Source: Peptococcaceae bacterium 1109 (GTDB lineage: Bacteria; Bacillota; Limnochordia; Darwinibacteriales; Darwinibacteriaceae). Taken from it: a stretch of DNA of 64,000 bases. Numbering within the stretch: the first letter of the stretch is position 1; each line of letters opens with the position of its first letter. Below are positions 1 through 7,928 of the stretch, piece after piece. The notes beneath the pieces are model-generated. The model was not told the origin of the DNA, did not search any database, and saw only the letters and a program-made list of their open reading frames with translations. The stretch is taken from contig LDJB01000001.1 in the NCBI GenBank assembly GCA_001028815.1, positions 1 through 64,000 on the forward strand, written 5' to 3'. The position numbers were made by a program, and so were the translations under genes.

Positions 1-49
1 CCAAAACCCGGACAATTATCGTGACTGAAAACAGCTAGAGGATATTAGT

Positions 50-169
50 ATGAGTTCCAAAGTTACACCCACCATGCGAGACAAGGCGGCCCAGATCTTG
101 GGGGATGTGCTGGAGGTATGGAACAGAATAGCAGAAGTGGTTAGGTGTGCTAAACAGCCGCCAAACTAA
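50..169 (+). CDS. Possible small 39-aa protein
   Basis: A 39-codon frame opens with ATG behind a purine-rich AGAGGA about nine bases upstream and closes with TAA shortly before the next gene. The peptide is mostly charged and helical in character (a run containing KAAQILGDVLEVW). I recognise no family. It could be the tail of a regulatory leader or chance coding, because it is short and sits at the window edge. Confidence 0.25.
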   Translation: MSSKVTPTMRDKAAQILGDVLEVWNRIAEVVRCAKQPPN

Positions 170-253
170 TTTTTTGTGGCGCAGGGGAAAACAATCTTGC
201 GTAGAAATATGAAATTAAATGTGGCAAAATTCTGCAAACGTGGAGGGGTTCTT

Positions 254-1723
254 TTGAGAAGAACAATAGTACTTGCCAGTCTTTTACTAATTGTATTAAT
301 TCTGAATGGCTGTACGGGCGGTGGTGGGCAAACCGGAAATCTCGAGGGAAAGATCTATGAGAAGGGAACGGAAAATTTAGTCACTGAAATCGTTGTTGTT
401 ACGGTTGGATCAAAAGAGCTACCAGTTACTGATGGGCAATACAGTTTTACAAAACTTTCGGCAGGAAAGCAAACGTTAAAGGCTGAGGCGATAGGATATA
501 AGCAATATTCCGAAGCCGTTACGATTACCTCTGGTAAGACAACGACAAAAGATATTTACTTGGAGAAGATGGAAGATCCAGAAGTCAAAGTAACAGGCGT
601 GAGTCTGGATAAGGTTAGCATCAGTTTAGTTGAGGGTAGTTCATACCCTTTGGTTGCCACAATCAGCCCTGCTAATGCCACGAATCAAAATGTCATTTGG
701 AGTAGTTCTAAGGACGACATCGCCAAAGTTGATCAAAACGGTAAGGTGCAGGCTCTAAAAGCAGGTATGGCCATAATTACGGTCAAAACGGAAGATGGCA
801 ATCATGAGGCTATTTGCGAGGTTACAGTTACGGCTTTAATGTTAAAGGTCCCAAGCGAGTATACGACAATTCAGGCCGCTATCGATGGGGCCCAAGACGG
901 GTGTATCATAGTAGTCTCGCAAGGAACATATAAAGAAACTCTAAACCTTGACGGTAAAAACATCGAAATTAGAAGTGCCGATCCCCAAGATCCGACTGTA
1001 GTAGCGGCAACCATTATCAGCGGCGAAGATGGTGATGACTCTGTGATCACGATTCGAAATTGCAATATAGGTGTCGCCATCAATGGGTTTACCATTACTA
1101 AAGGGAAAGGGAAACTGGCTGTTGATTGGCGCTCCGGAGGCGGCATCTATATCAAAGATTCATCCGCAACGATCGGGTTTTGTGTAATCGAAAACAATGA
1201 AGCAGACGGTGGTGGCGGTGTATATGTTGAGGGTACTCTCTCTCTTCAAAACAATACGATCAGCGGGAATAGTGCCCAATCCACCGGGGGCGGTTTACTT
1301 TTATTTGGAGGCAAGCATACCATTGAAGGAAATAAGATTATTTATAACACTGCTGGATCTAATGGCGGCGGTTTGGCTTCATTTAACAGCGAAGATATCA
1401 TTGAAGGAAATGAGATTAGTTTGAACACTGCGGCGGGAGGTTATGGCGGCGGTCTACATTCAACCAGGGGCGAGCATACAATCCGAGGCAATACGATCAG
1501 TGGGAACTACGCTGATTATGGCGGTGGCGGCTTGTATCGGGAAGGCGGCCTGCACACAATAGTAGGCAATACAATCAGTGAGAATAGCGCTAATGATGGC
1601 GGTGGTTTATGGGCCTCGTCAAACGGAATAGCTTTAATTGCTGACAACAGTTTTGTGAGTAATGATGCAACTGGCCAAGGCGGGGGTTCTTTGGGTTTGG
1701 GCACCCTTTATCGCAGTGACTGA
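254..1723 (+). CDS. Surface lipoprotein: Ig-like (BIG2) plus right-handed beta-helix, frameshifted at the 3' end
   Basis: The likely start is TTG at 254, preceded by GGAGGGG at 242-248. It gives a short basic N-terminus, a hydrophobic segment and a lipobox ending LNGC with Cys20, so an exported lipoprotein. Residues about 26-105 resemble a carboxypeptidase-regulatory-like beta sandwich. Residues about 113-195 match the bacterial Ig-like group 2 fold (VTGVSLDK start, VIWSSS core). The rest is a right-handed parallel beta-helix with repeated NTISGN / GGGL turns, the type found in pectate-lyase-like and NosD-like surface proteins. The frame stops at 1723, but the +1 frame continues to TAA at 1803-1805 and encodes a typical beta-helix ending (ENNRPNDIHLQ). 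Removing one G from the five-G run at 1682-1686 would join the two. Ligand or substrate is unknown; the architecture suggests adhesion or polysaccharide binding. Upstream in-frame GTG 176 and ATG 209 are alternative starts but give no clean signal peptide. Confidence 0.75.
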   Translation: MRRTIVLASLLLIVLILNGCTGGGGQTGNLEGKIYEKGTENLVTEIVVVTVGSKELPVTDGQYSFTKLSAGKQTLKAEAIGYKQYSEAVTITSGKTTTKDIYLEKMEDPEVKVTGVSLDKVSISLVEGSSYPLVATISPANATNQNVIWSSSKDDIAKVDQNGKVQALKAGMAIITVKTEDGNHEAICEVTVTALMLKVPSEYTTIQAAIDGAQDGCIIVVSQGTYKETLNLDGKNIEIRSADPQDPTVVAATIISGEDGDDSVITIRNCNIGVAINGFTITKGKGKLAVDWRSGGGIYIKDSSATIGFCVIENNEADGGGGVYVEGTLSLQNNTISGNSAQSTGGGLLLFGGKHTIEGNKIIYNTAGSNGGGLASFNSEDIIEGNEISLNTAAGGYGGGLHSTRGEHTIRGNTISGNYADYGGGGLYREGGLHTIVGNTISENSANDGGGLWASSNGIALIADNSFVSNDATGQGGGSLGLGTLYRSD

Positions 1724-1819
1724 TGATGCTGGCACGCCACTTGTTTCACCCGATGATGCAAACATGTATGAAAACAACCGTCCGAACGATATCCATTTGC
1801 AATAACGTAACACTATGGG

Positions 1820-1845
1820 GGCGGCCGTGCTAGGCCGCCTTTGCT
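1820..1845 (+). terminator. Rho-independent terminator after the lipoprotein gene
   Basis: A 7-bp G+C stem, GGCGGCC at 1820-1826 paired with GGCCGCC at 1833-1839, has a six-base loop and is followed by a short T-rich stretch (TTTGCTT). It lies just after the frameshifted reading frame's stop at 1805. Confidence 0.6.
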
Positions 1846-1932
1846 TGTGGAAATAAACGCGGACACTCTCACGGAGTCGGCAAAAACCACTTTCCAAGTT
1901 ATGGGTGATGATCAATTGATGATCAATTTTCT

Positions 1933-1965
1933 CTAAAAAACAACAAAACCCCAGCTAAAATGGGG
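1933..1965 (-). terminator. Terminator of the tRNA-Leu gene
   Basis: Read on the minus strand, CCCCA pairs with TGGGG around a seven-base loop, followed by TTTTGTTGTTTTTT. It sits about a dozen bases beyond the CCA end of the tRNA. Confidence 0.7.
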
Positions 1966-1977
1966 TATAAATTCATA

Positions 1978-2064
1978 TGGTGCCGAAGGTGGGATTTGAA
2001 CCCACACGGGCTATTGCCCACTGCGCCCTGAACGCAGCGCGTCTGCCAGTTCCACCACTTCGGC
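1978..2064 (-). tRNA. tRNA-Leu (anticodon CAG)
   Basis: On the minus strand the gene opens GCCGAAG and closes with CTTCGGC, A and an encoded CCA. It has a long variable arm (GTGGGCAATAGCCC) typical of class II leucine tRNAs. The anticodon stem CTGCG/CGCAG encloses the loop TTCAGGG, which places CAG as the anticodon. The TPsiC arm has GGTTCAAATC. All arms pair well, so this is a functional tRNA reading CUG codons. Confidence 0.95.
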
Positions 2065-2084
2065 ATGTCGTTTCAACAGTTATT

Positions 2085-2113
2085 AGGTTACCACGGACGA
2101 TTGAAAATGTCAA
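2085..2113 (-). promoter_or_regulatory. Sigma-A promoter for tRNA-Leu
   Basis: On the minus strand TTGACA (plus 2108-2113) and TAACCT (plus 2085-2090) are separated by exactly 17 bases and lie about 20 bases upstream of the tRNA 5' end. Confidence 0.7.
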
Positions 2114-2230
2114 TCCTTTAAGCGGATTTTTCCCCAGCTGGGCACGGAAGCGCCTGGCCGCCATTTCCCTCGCAGCGGGCTGCAGAGTGGATGGGTTTTC
2201 AAAAAATCCGCTTTTTCGTGGGTCATGGTA

Positions 2231-2259
2231 TTCAATTGTACTCTACAAAGTGCTAATAT
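2231..2259 (+). promoter_or_regulatory. Extended -10 promoter candidate for hppA
   Basis: TAATAT at 2254-2259 is preceded by TG one base upstream, giving an extended -10 element. A weak -35, TTCAAT, lies 17 bases upstream. It precedes the hppA start by about 95 bases. Confidence 0.4.
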
Positions 2260-2353
2260 ATAGGTTGGGTGCCCAGGATCTTTCACACCCACAACAACTA
2301 AGTTCTAGGGATCGGGAGAGTCTCGGAATAATTTAGGAAGGAAGTGTTGTCAC

Positions 2354-4522
2354 ATGAACTGGCTGGTATTAGTTTTTTTCGCTAGCGTACTGGCTATAGC
2401 GTACGCAGCCATGAACTTCTACTCGGTCAAGAAAATCGATGAAGGCACTCGTTTGATGAAGGATATCGCATCCCGGATCCGCATGGGAGCGATCACATTC
2501 TTGAACTATGAATTTCGGATTATCGCTTCTATCGTCTTAGTTGTTGCTGTACTTATGGGTATCGTTGTGGGTTGGTATGTTGGTGTCGCTTTCCTGATCG
2601 GCGCAACCATGAGCTCCTTGGCAGCAGTGGTAGGCATGCGGATTGCCACTTATGCTAACGTGCGGGTATCGAATACTGCCCGGACCACCAAGAGGTTGGG
2701 AAAAACCCTAAAGGTGGCCTTTAGAGGCGGTTCTGTTATGGGCCTTTGCGTGGGCGGTTTTGCTCTCCTTGGCCTAGTCATCGTCTATGTAGTCTTTGGA
2801 ATTCTTCTTAAGCAGCTGTCAATCGAAAACATCTACCTAGTGAGAAACTGGCTAGGGATTGAGTTCTCACCCTTTACCATGACTATCTCAGGTTATGCAC
2901 TGGGATGCTCAATCATCGCCATGTTTTTCCGCGTTGGGGGCGGTATTTACACCAAGGCCGCTGACATGGGTGCTGACCTTGTGGGGAAAGTGGAAGCAGG
3001 TATTCCAGAGGATGATCCTCGGAACCCCGCCACAATCGCGGACAATGTTGGCGACAACGTGGGAGACGTGGCTGGCCTTGGCTCAGACCTTCTGGAAAGC
3101 TTTGTGGGCGCCATATCGTCCGCAGTGATTCTCGCCTTCCACCTTTTCCTCTCTAGCGAGGCTATGAACGGGGGAATGACCCAGTCCATCCTGCAAAAGA
3201 TGTTCATGTATCCTGTGGTCTTAGCAGGGTTTGGCATGCTGGCCTGCATAGTGGGCATCGCGTACATCCTTCTGAAAGAGCTCTCTGAGGATCCCCATCG
3301 GGAACTCAACATCTCAACCATGGTATCTGCGGGCCTCACAGTAATTCTGGCGGGTGTCGGCTCATGGATAATGTTCGGCGGGGAAGACTTAACTGGCCTC
3401 AACTTCCGCCTGGGAGCGTTCTCGCCGTGGATCGCCTCGGTTTTAGGCATTGCAGCGGGAGTCGTTATCGGCTTTATTGCTGAGTACTACACCAGCTACG
3501 ACTACAAACCCACAAGAAGCATTGCTGCAGCCAGCACTGAAGGCCCTGCTTTGACCATCACCCAGGGCATGTCTGTGGGTATGCGCTCCACCATGGCACC
3601 GGTTTTGATCCTGGGGGCCACTATGATTGCTGCTTACGGCGCTGCAGGGATGTACGGCATTGCCATGGCTGCAGTGGGCATGCTGTCCTTTGTTTCCACA
3701 ACAGTGACCGTTGATACCTACGGACCCATCTCAGACAATGCTGGCGGAATTGCGGAAATGAGCCAGCTGGATCAAGAAGTCCGGGAAATCACGGACAAGC
3801 TCGACTCGGTGGGTAACACAACTGCTGCTATCGGTAAGGGATTTGCCATCGGCTCTGCGGCCTTAGCGGCCACATCCCTCATGGTGGCGTATATCTTCTC
3901 CTTCTCGCCTCCAGAGGTGGATCCCATCCTTGACATTATCAACCCCATGACGTTGGTGGGTGTTCTGGTCGGTACTGCTCTGCCTTACCTCTTCTCCGGT
4001 ATGCTTATTGAATCGGTTACCAAAGCAGCCCGGAAGATGGTCGATGAGGTGCGCCGGCAGTTCAAGGAAAAACCAGGCATCTTGGATGGAAGCGAAGAGC
4101 CTGATGTGAACTCCTGCATCGCCATTGCTTCCGAAGGGGCCTTGCAGGAGATGAAACTCCCATCCTACATGGCTGTTCTCGCCCCCATAGTGGGAGGATT
4201 CATCTTTGGAGCAGACTTTGTTGGTGGTATCTTGATCGGTGCGATCATGTCTGCGATTATGCTTGCCCTGTACACCGGAAACGCCGGTGGCGCATGGGAT
4301 AACGCCAAGAAACTCATTGAGTCCGGCGGCCTGGAAGGGCACGCGAAGGGCGGCCCAACGCACGCTGCTGCAGTCGTAGGCGATACAGTGGGCGACCCCC
4401 TCAAGGATACAGTTGGCCCGTCCTTGGACATCTTGATCAAGATCATGTCCACCATTTCCCTGGTAGCTGTCGCGATTTTCTCGAAGTACAACCTCTTCGC
4501 CTTGCTTTCAAACCTGTTTTAG
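2354..4522 (+). CDS. hppA: K+-dependent membrane-bound ion-translocating pyrophosphatase
   Basis: This is a membrane pyrophosphatase that hydrolyses pyrophosphate to pump H+ or Na+ outward across the cytoplasmic membrane. The 722 residues form about 16 membrane segments, the normal family size. The substrate-binding block at residues about 195-240 is intact (TKAADMGADLVGKVE, then DDPRNPA and DNVGDNVGD). The motif GNTTAA near residue 487 has alanine where K+-independent enzymes have lysine, so the enzyme should need K+. The sequence does not let me decide between H+ and Na+ as the coupling ion. The SD AGGAAGG precedes ATG 2354. The gene is a single transcription unit with its own terminator. 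It may contribute ion gradient in a cell whose ATP synthase genes are split. Confidence 0.95.
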   Translation: MNWLVLVFFASVLAIAYAAMNFYSVKKIDEGTRLMKDIASRIRMGAITFLNYEFRIIASIVLVVAVLMGIVVGWYVGVAFLIGATMSSLAAVVGMRIATYANVRVSNTARTTKRLGKTLKVAFRGGSVMGLCVGGFALLGLVIVYVVFGILLKQLSIENIYLVRNWLGIEFSPFTMTISGYALGCSIIAMFFRVGGGIYTKAADMGADLVGKVEAGIPEDDPRNPATIADNVGDNVGDVAGLGSDLLESFVGAISSAVILAFHLFLSSEAMNGGMTQSILQKMFMYPVVLAGFGMLACIVGIAYILLKELSEDPHRELNISTMVSAGLTVILAGVGSWIMFGGEDLTGLNFRLGAFSPWIASVLGIAAGVVIGFIAEYYTSYDYKPTRSIAAASTEGPALTITQGMSVGMRSTMAPVLILGATMIAAYGAAGMYGIAMAAVGMLSFVSTTVTVDTYGPISDNAGGIAEMSQLDQEVREITDKLDSVGNTTAAIGKGFAIGSAALAATSLMVAYIFSFSPPEVDPILDIINPMTLVGVLVGTALPYLFSGMLIESVTKAARKMVDEVRRQFKEKPGILDGSEEPDVNSCIAIASEGALQEMKLPSYMAVLAPIVGGFIFGADFVGGILIGAIMSAIMLALYTGNAGGAWDNAKKLIESGGLEGHAKGGPTHAAAVVGDTVGDPLKDTVGPSLDILIKIMSTISLVAVAIFSKYNLFALLSNLF

Positions 4523-4539
4523 GCTATAGGTGATGATAA

Positions 4540-4575
4540 CCGCTAACGGGCATCCTGCCCGTTAGCGGTTTTTTT
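4540..4575 (+). terminator. Strong terminator after hppA
   Basis: A perfect 12-bp stem, CCGCTAACGGGC with GCCCGTTAGCGG, has a five-base loop and seven T residues. The stem DNA also encodes the last codons of the convergent DUF421 gene on the other strand. Confidence 0.95.
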
Positions 4576-5310
4576 GTGCTTATGCTCGATATACAGCCTG
4601 CCCTTGGTGTCCAGAATTACCGCTGCTAGCTGTGACACGTCCCCTGCACCTTGCTTTACTAGCTCCTCTAAGAGCCAGTCTTTGGTGAGCTTGTTGCGTT
4701 CCAGGTTATCCAGGACAATGTTGCCATCTTCAACTAATACTACAGGCCGTCCCTCGTATTCAGTGGGTATTCCTAAATCTGCTGGCGTCACAGGCCGGGC
4801 CTGGGATTTGGGAATCACACTAAGCTCCCCATTAGATTCCAAGAAAGCAAACTCTACATCATGGATATTGGGGTAATTCTTCAGCCGCCGGCCTGCTAAT
4901 AGATCATCCAAATTGACCATGGTCTTGGCAAGCATATCGTAGCGGATTTGGCCGTTTTCAATCAGGGTAATGGACTCGTCTTGGATGATGCGGCGGGCCT
5001 TCGGCTCTTTCAATCCTAGGTACGCAAAGATGATGTCCAGTGCTCCGATGGTAGCCACTGATACCAACGCGCCCATCATGGGAACCTCGCTGTCTGCTAG
5101 ATGGGAAGAGGCCACGCTGCCGATGGTAATTGCCACCACGAAGTCAAACATGTTCATGCGGCCGGTTTCCCGCTGGCCCATAAGTTTTGCCACGAGCATC
5201 AGCCAGAGCACAGTGACAGATGCCCGCAGAATCCAGCCCACAACAGTCAGCGTAGGCTGCCCCTGCCAGAAGTTCAAAGAATCACCCCTTGGGATAGCTT
5301 CTCCCGCCAT
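4543..5310 (-). CDS. DUF421 (YetF/YdfS-like) membrane protein
   Basis: The 255-residue protein has two to three N-terminal membrane helices followed by a conserved hydrophilic part. It matches the DUF421 family: KLMGQRETGRM and FDFVVAITIGSVASS in the membrane region, then RRIIQ, LIENGQI and LDDLLAGRRLK. In spore formers the family is often linked to sporulation or spore germination, but its biochemical role is unknown. ATG at plus-strand 5308-5310 is chosen because it leaves a short N-terminus before the first helix; the frame is open further upstream to 5445, with a hydrophobic stretch that could be an additional helix. The ribosome site before the chosen start is weak. A 12-bp palindrome CCAGTATACTGG lies directly upstream. 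It is convergent with hppA and divergent from the GH3 gene. Confidence 0.85.
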   Translation of the reverse strand: MAGEAIPRGDSLNFWQGQPTLTVVGWILRASVTVLWLMLVAKLMGQRETGRMNMFDFVVAITIGSVASSHLADSEVPMMGALVSVATIGALDIIFAYLGLKEPKARRIIQDESITLIENGQIRYDMLAKTMVNLDDLLAGRRLKNYPNIHDVEFAFLESNGELSVIPKSQARPVTPADLGIPTEYEGRPVVLVEDGNIVLDNLERNKLTKDWLLEELVKQGAGDVSQLAAVILDTKGRLYIEHKHKKTANGQDAR

Positions 5311-5437
5311 GGATCCAGTATACTGGCGCTCTTCAATAAAACATATGTGAAAAAAATGAAGCGCGACAGGATTAAATGTGAAGATTAAGAATAGTATTAG
5401 GGACTGAGGAATCATGATTGGACGAGGAGGATCGGCG

Positions 5438-7750
5438 TTGAGCAAGCAGTGGATTACCGAAGAGCATTTGACAGAGGCCCGGAAACTTGTTCAGCAAATG
5501 ACCCTAGAGGAAAAGGTGGCTCAACTGGGGTCCTACGGGCCGGATAAGTTGCTAGAGAATGGACGGTTAAGCGCAGAGGGCCGGAAGCTTCTCCGGCACG
5601 GCATTGGCCAGATTACCCGCCTTGCTGGAGCCAGCGATATGGATCCGGAAGATGCTGGCCGGGCCGCGAACGAGATCCAAGAGTACCTGATTAACCACAC
5701 CCGCATGGGCATTCCCGCGCTATTCCACGAAGAATGCTTATCGGGCTTTATGGGTAAAGGGGGCACAACGTTCCCGCAGAACCTGGGCATGGCAGCAAGT
5801 TTTACGCCGGAGCTCATGGAAGAGTCTACTGCCATCACTCGGAGCCAAATGCGGGCGATTGGGGCTCATCTAGGGTTATCCCCAGTCTTGGACCTTGCCC
5901 GGGATTTGAGGTGGGGCCGGGTGGAGGAGACCTTCGGGGAAGATCCATACTTAACGGCGGTCATGGCCGGGGCCTATGTGCGGGGCCTGCATGGCCCGGA
6001 TCTGGAAACAGGGGTAGTTGCGACCTTAAAGCACTTTGGCGGCCACGGAGTGTGCGAAGGGGGACGCAATCATTCGCCTGTCTACGTCTCGGAACTGATC
6101 ATGCGGGAACAGCACCTGTTCCCCTTTGAGGCAGTGGTTAAGACGGAGGGTGTCCTCTCAGTAATGAACGCTTATCACGACTGGGACGGGGTGCCGTGTG
6201 CCTCCTCAAAGAAACTGCTCACGCATATTCTTCGGGAAGAATGGGGCTTCCAAGGAGTGGTGGTGTCCGACTACTGGAGCATACCCATGCTCAATACGGA
6301 CCACCGGGTGTCCCCAGATGAGAAGCATTCAGGGGTGCTGGCCCTCAAGGCGGGCCTTGACATTGAGCTCCCGTTCACCCAGTGTTATGGGGAAAAACTG
6401 GTGGAAGCGGTGCGGGAAGGCTTGATCGCAGAAGAAGTGATCGACCGCTCGGTAGAGCGTCACCTTGCTGTGAAGTTTGCCCTTGGGATCTTCAAGCAGC
6501 CTCTAATCCCCGAAGTTAGGGAAATGGAACAGTTCGAAACAGAGGCCCATCGTAAGTTTGCCCGGGAAGCGGCTCGGCGAACCATGGTGCTGTTGAAAAA
6601 CGAAGGGGGCCTTCTGCCCCTGAAGAAGGATATTGGGACCATCGCGGTGATTGGCCCCAACGCAGCTTCTACCCGCAACCTCCTCGGTGATTACGCCTAC
6701 AGTGCCCATGTAAACCGGGCAGAAGATGCTGTGCGCATCGTAAGCGTCCTTGAGGGCATCAAGTCCGCGGTGAGCAGCACTACTAAAGTGATCCACGCGG
6801 AAGGGTGCACCATCTTAGGGAAAGACCTCTCCCGCATCCCAGAGGCGGTTGAGGCGGCCAAGGAGTCCGATGTGGTAGTACTAGTTGTGGGCGGCCGCTC
6901 TGGACTGGCGGGAGTGAATGTACTCAGTGAAGACGAACGGTACCTCAGCGGAGAGATGGATGTTGCCCAGCTTGACTCTGATGGCGAGTTCCAGGACCGC
7001 ACCGATCTGGGGCTCCCTGGCGTCCAGCAGCAGCTGGTAGAAGAGGTATTAGCTGTGGGCAAGCCCACAGTGGTGGTTTTGGTGAACGGCAGGCCCTTGG
7101 CCTTGCCCTGGTTGGATAGACACGCACAGGCTATCCTAGAAGCGTGGCTCCCTGGGGAAGAGGGAGGTAATGCTGTTGCCGATATCCTCTTTGGGGACTA
7201 CAACCCCAGCGGCCGCTTGCCTGTGTCCATACCCAAGGACGTAGGGCAGATTCCCGTATACTACAGCAGGAGCTACATTTCTAGGAACCGGAACTATCTT
7301 CTCATGGACAGTAAGCCTTTGTACCCCTTCGGTTTCGGACTATCCTATACCACTTTCGCCTACGGCGATTTGGAGGCAGCGTTCAGCGGAGAAGAGTTGG
7401 TGGTATCCTTTACCGTGACCAATACAGGCGAGCGGGAAGGGAGAGAAGTGCCTCAGCTCTATGTAACTGACCTTGTGGCCTCCCGGGTCCGGCCCACGCT
7501 GGAGCTGAAAGGCTTTCAGTCGATCAGCCTCACCCCAGGGCAGGCCCAGAAGCTTACATTCCACCTTCCAGTGGAGATGCTGTCGTTCCTTAGCGAGGAG
7601 GGGAAATGGATCACAGAGCCCGGCGATTTCCGGGTTGCCGTTGGGCGATCCTCTGAGGAACTGCTCTTGGAGAAAGTTGTGACCCTCAATGGCGATGTCC
7701 GAGTATACCCCAAGCGCAAAGGGTTTTTCAGCAGCTGTACTGTATATTAG
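5438..7750 (+). CDS. Glycoside hydrolase family 3 (beta-glucosidase/beta-xylosidase type)
   Basis: This predicted cytoplasmic GH3 enzyme would release non-reducing terminal beta-linked sugars. It has no signal peptide. Order of domains: GH3 (beta/alpha)8 barrel residues about 20-330, GH3 C-terminal alpha/beta domain about 370-600, and fibronectin type III-like domain about 640-735. The nucleophile is Asp278 in VVVSDYW, and the substrate-binding KHFGGHG block is present. TTG 5438 is preferred because GAGGAGG lies seven bases upstream; ATG 5414 is an alternative adding eight residues. At 770 residues it is of normal length. Exact specificity (glucoside, xyloside or arabinoside) cannot be read from sequence. 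It stands alone with its own terminator, with no sugar transporter beside it. Confidence 0.9.
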   Translation: MSKQWITEEHLTEARKLVQQMTLEEKVAQLGSYGPDKLLENGRLSAEGRKLLRHGIGQITRLAGASDMDPEDAGRAANEIQEYLINHTRMGIPALFHEECLSGFMGKGGTTFPQNLGMAASFTPELMEESTAITRSQMRAIGAHLGLSPVLDLARDLRWGRVEETFGEDPYLTAVMAGAYVRGLHGPDLETGVVATLKHFGGHGVCEGGRNHSPVYVSELIMREQHLFPFEAVVKTEGVLSVMNAYHDWDGVPCASSKKLLTHILREEWGFQGVVVSDYWSIPMLNTDHRVSPDEKHSGVLALKAGLDIELPFTQCYGEKLVEAVREGLIAEEVIDRSVERHLAVKFALGIFKQPLIPEVREMEQFETEAHRKFAREAARRTMVLLKNEGGLLPLKKDIGTIAVIGPNAASTRNLLGDYAYSAHVNRAEDAVRIVSVLEGIKSAVSSTTKVIHAEGCTILGKDLSRIPEAVEAAKESDVVVLVVGGRSGLAGVNVLSEDERYLSGEMDVAQLDSDGEFQDRTDLGLPGVQQQLVEEVLAVGKPTVVVLVNGRPLALPWLDRHAQAILEAWLPGEEGGNAVADILFGDYNPSGRLPVSIPKDVGQIPVYYSRSYISRNRNYLLMDSKPLYPFGFGLSYTTFAYGDLEAAFSGEELVVSFTVTNTGEREGREVPQLYVTDLVASRVRPTLELKGFQSISLTPGQAQKLTFHLPVEMLSFLSEEGKWITEPGDFRVAVGRSSEELLLEKVVTLNGDVRVYPKRKGFFSSCTVY

Positions 7751-7768
7751 GCTTCAGTGCAGTTTCCA

Positions 7769-7796
7769 AGGTGCCGTGCTCGCGGCACCTTTTTTA
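7769..7796 (+). terminator. Terminator after the GH3 gene
   Basis: AGGTGCCG pairs with CGGCACCT around a six-base loop and is followed by TTTTT. Confidence 0.85.
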
Positions 7797-7808
7797 ATGT
7801 GGCGGAGT

Positions 7809-7838
7809 TTGACAACACCCCCCGGGGGGGAGTATAAT
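7809..7838 (+). promoter_or_regulatory. copA promoter, consensus -35/-10
   Basis: TTGACA at 7809-7814 and TATAAT at 7833-7838 are both perfect, separated by 18 bases. The spacer is almost entirely the palindromic tract CCCCCC GGGGGGG, so a dimeric regulator bound there would block RNA polymerase. Confidence 0.8.
7817..7831 (+). promoter_or_regulatory. CsoR-like operator 1 (within promoter spacer)
   Basis: The tract ACCCCCC GGGGGGGA lies between -35 and -10. CsoR-family copper repressors bind short C-tract/G-tract pseudopalindromes. Location in a copper ATPase promoter supports a copper-responsive repressor, although no csoR gene is in the window. Confidence 0.55.
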
Positions 7839-7849
7839 GGAACCGAAGG

Positions 7850-7867
7850 ACACCCCAGGGGGGTAGG
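7850..7867 (+). promoter_or_regulatory. CsoR-like operator 2 (over the start of transcription)
   Basis: The second G/C-tract element, ACACCCC AG GGGGGTAG, lies about 12-30 bases downstream of the -10 box. Its ACCCC...GGGGGT form is close to the known CsoR/CstR operator layout. It would act together with operator 1. Confidence 0.5.
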
Positions 7868-7928
7868 GTGTATATAGATCCCCTCTGCTTGGATAGACTA
7901 AGCACGATTCACTCTAGGTGGTGTGATC

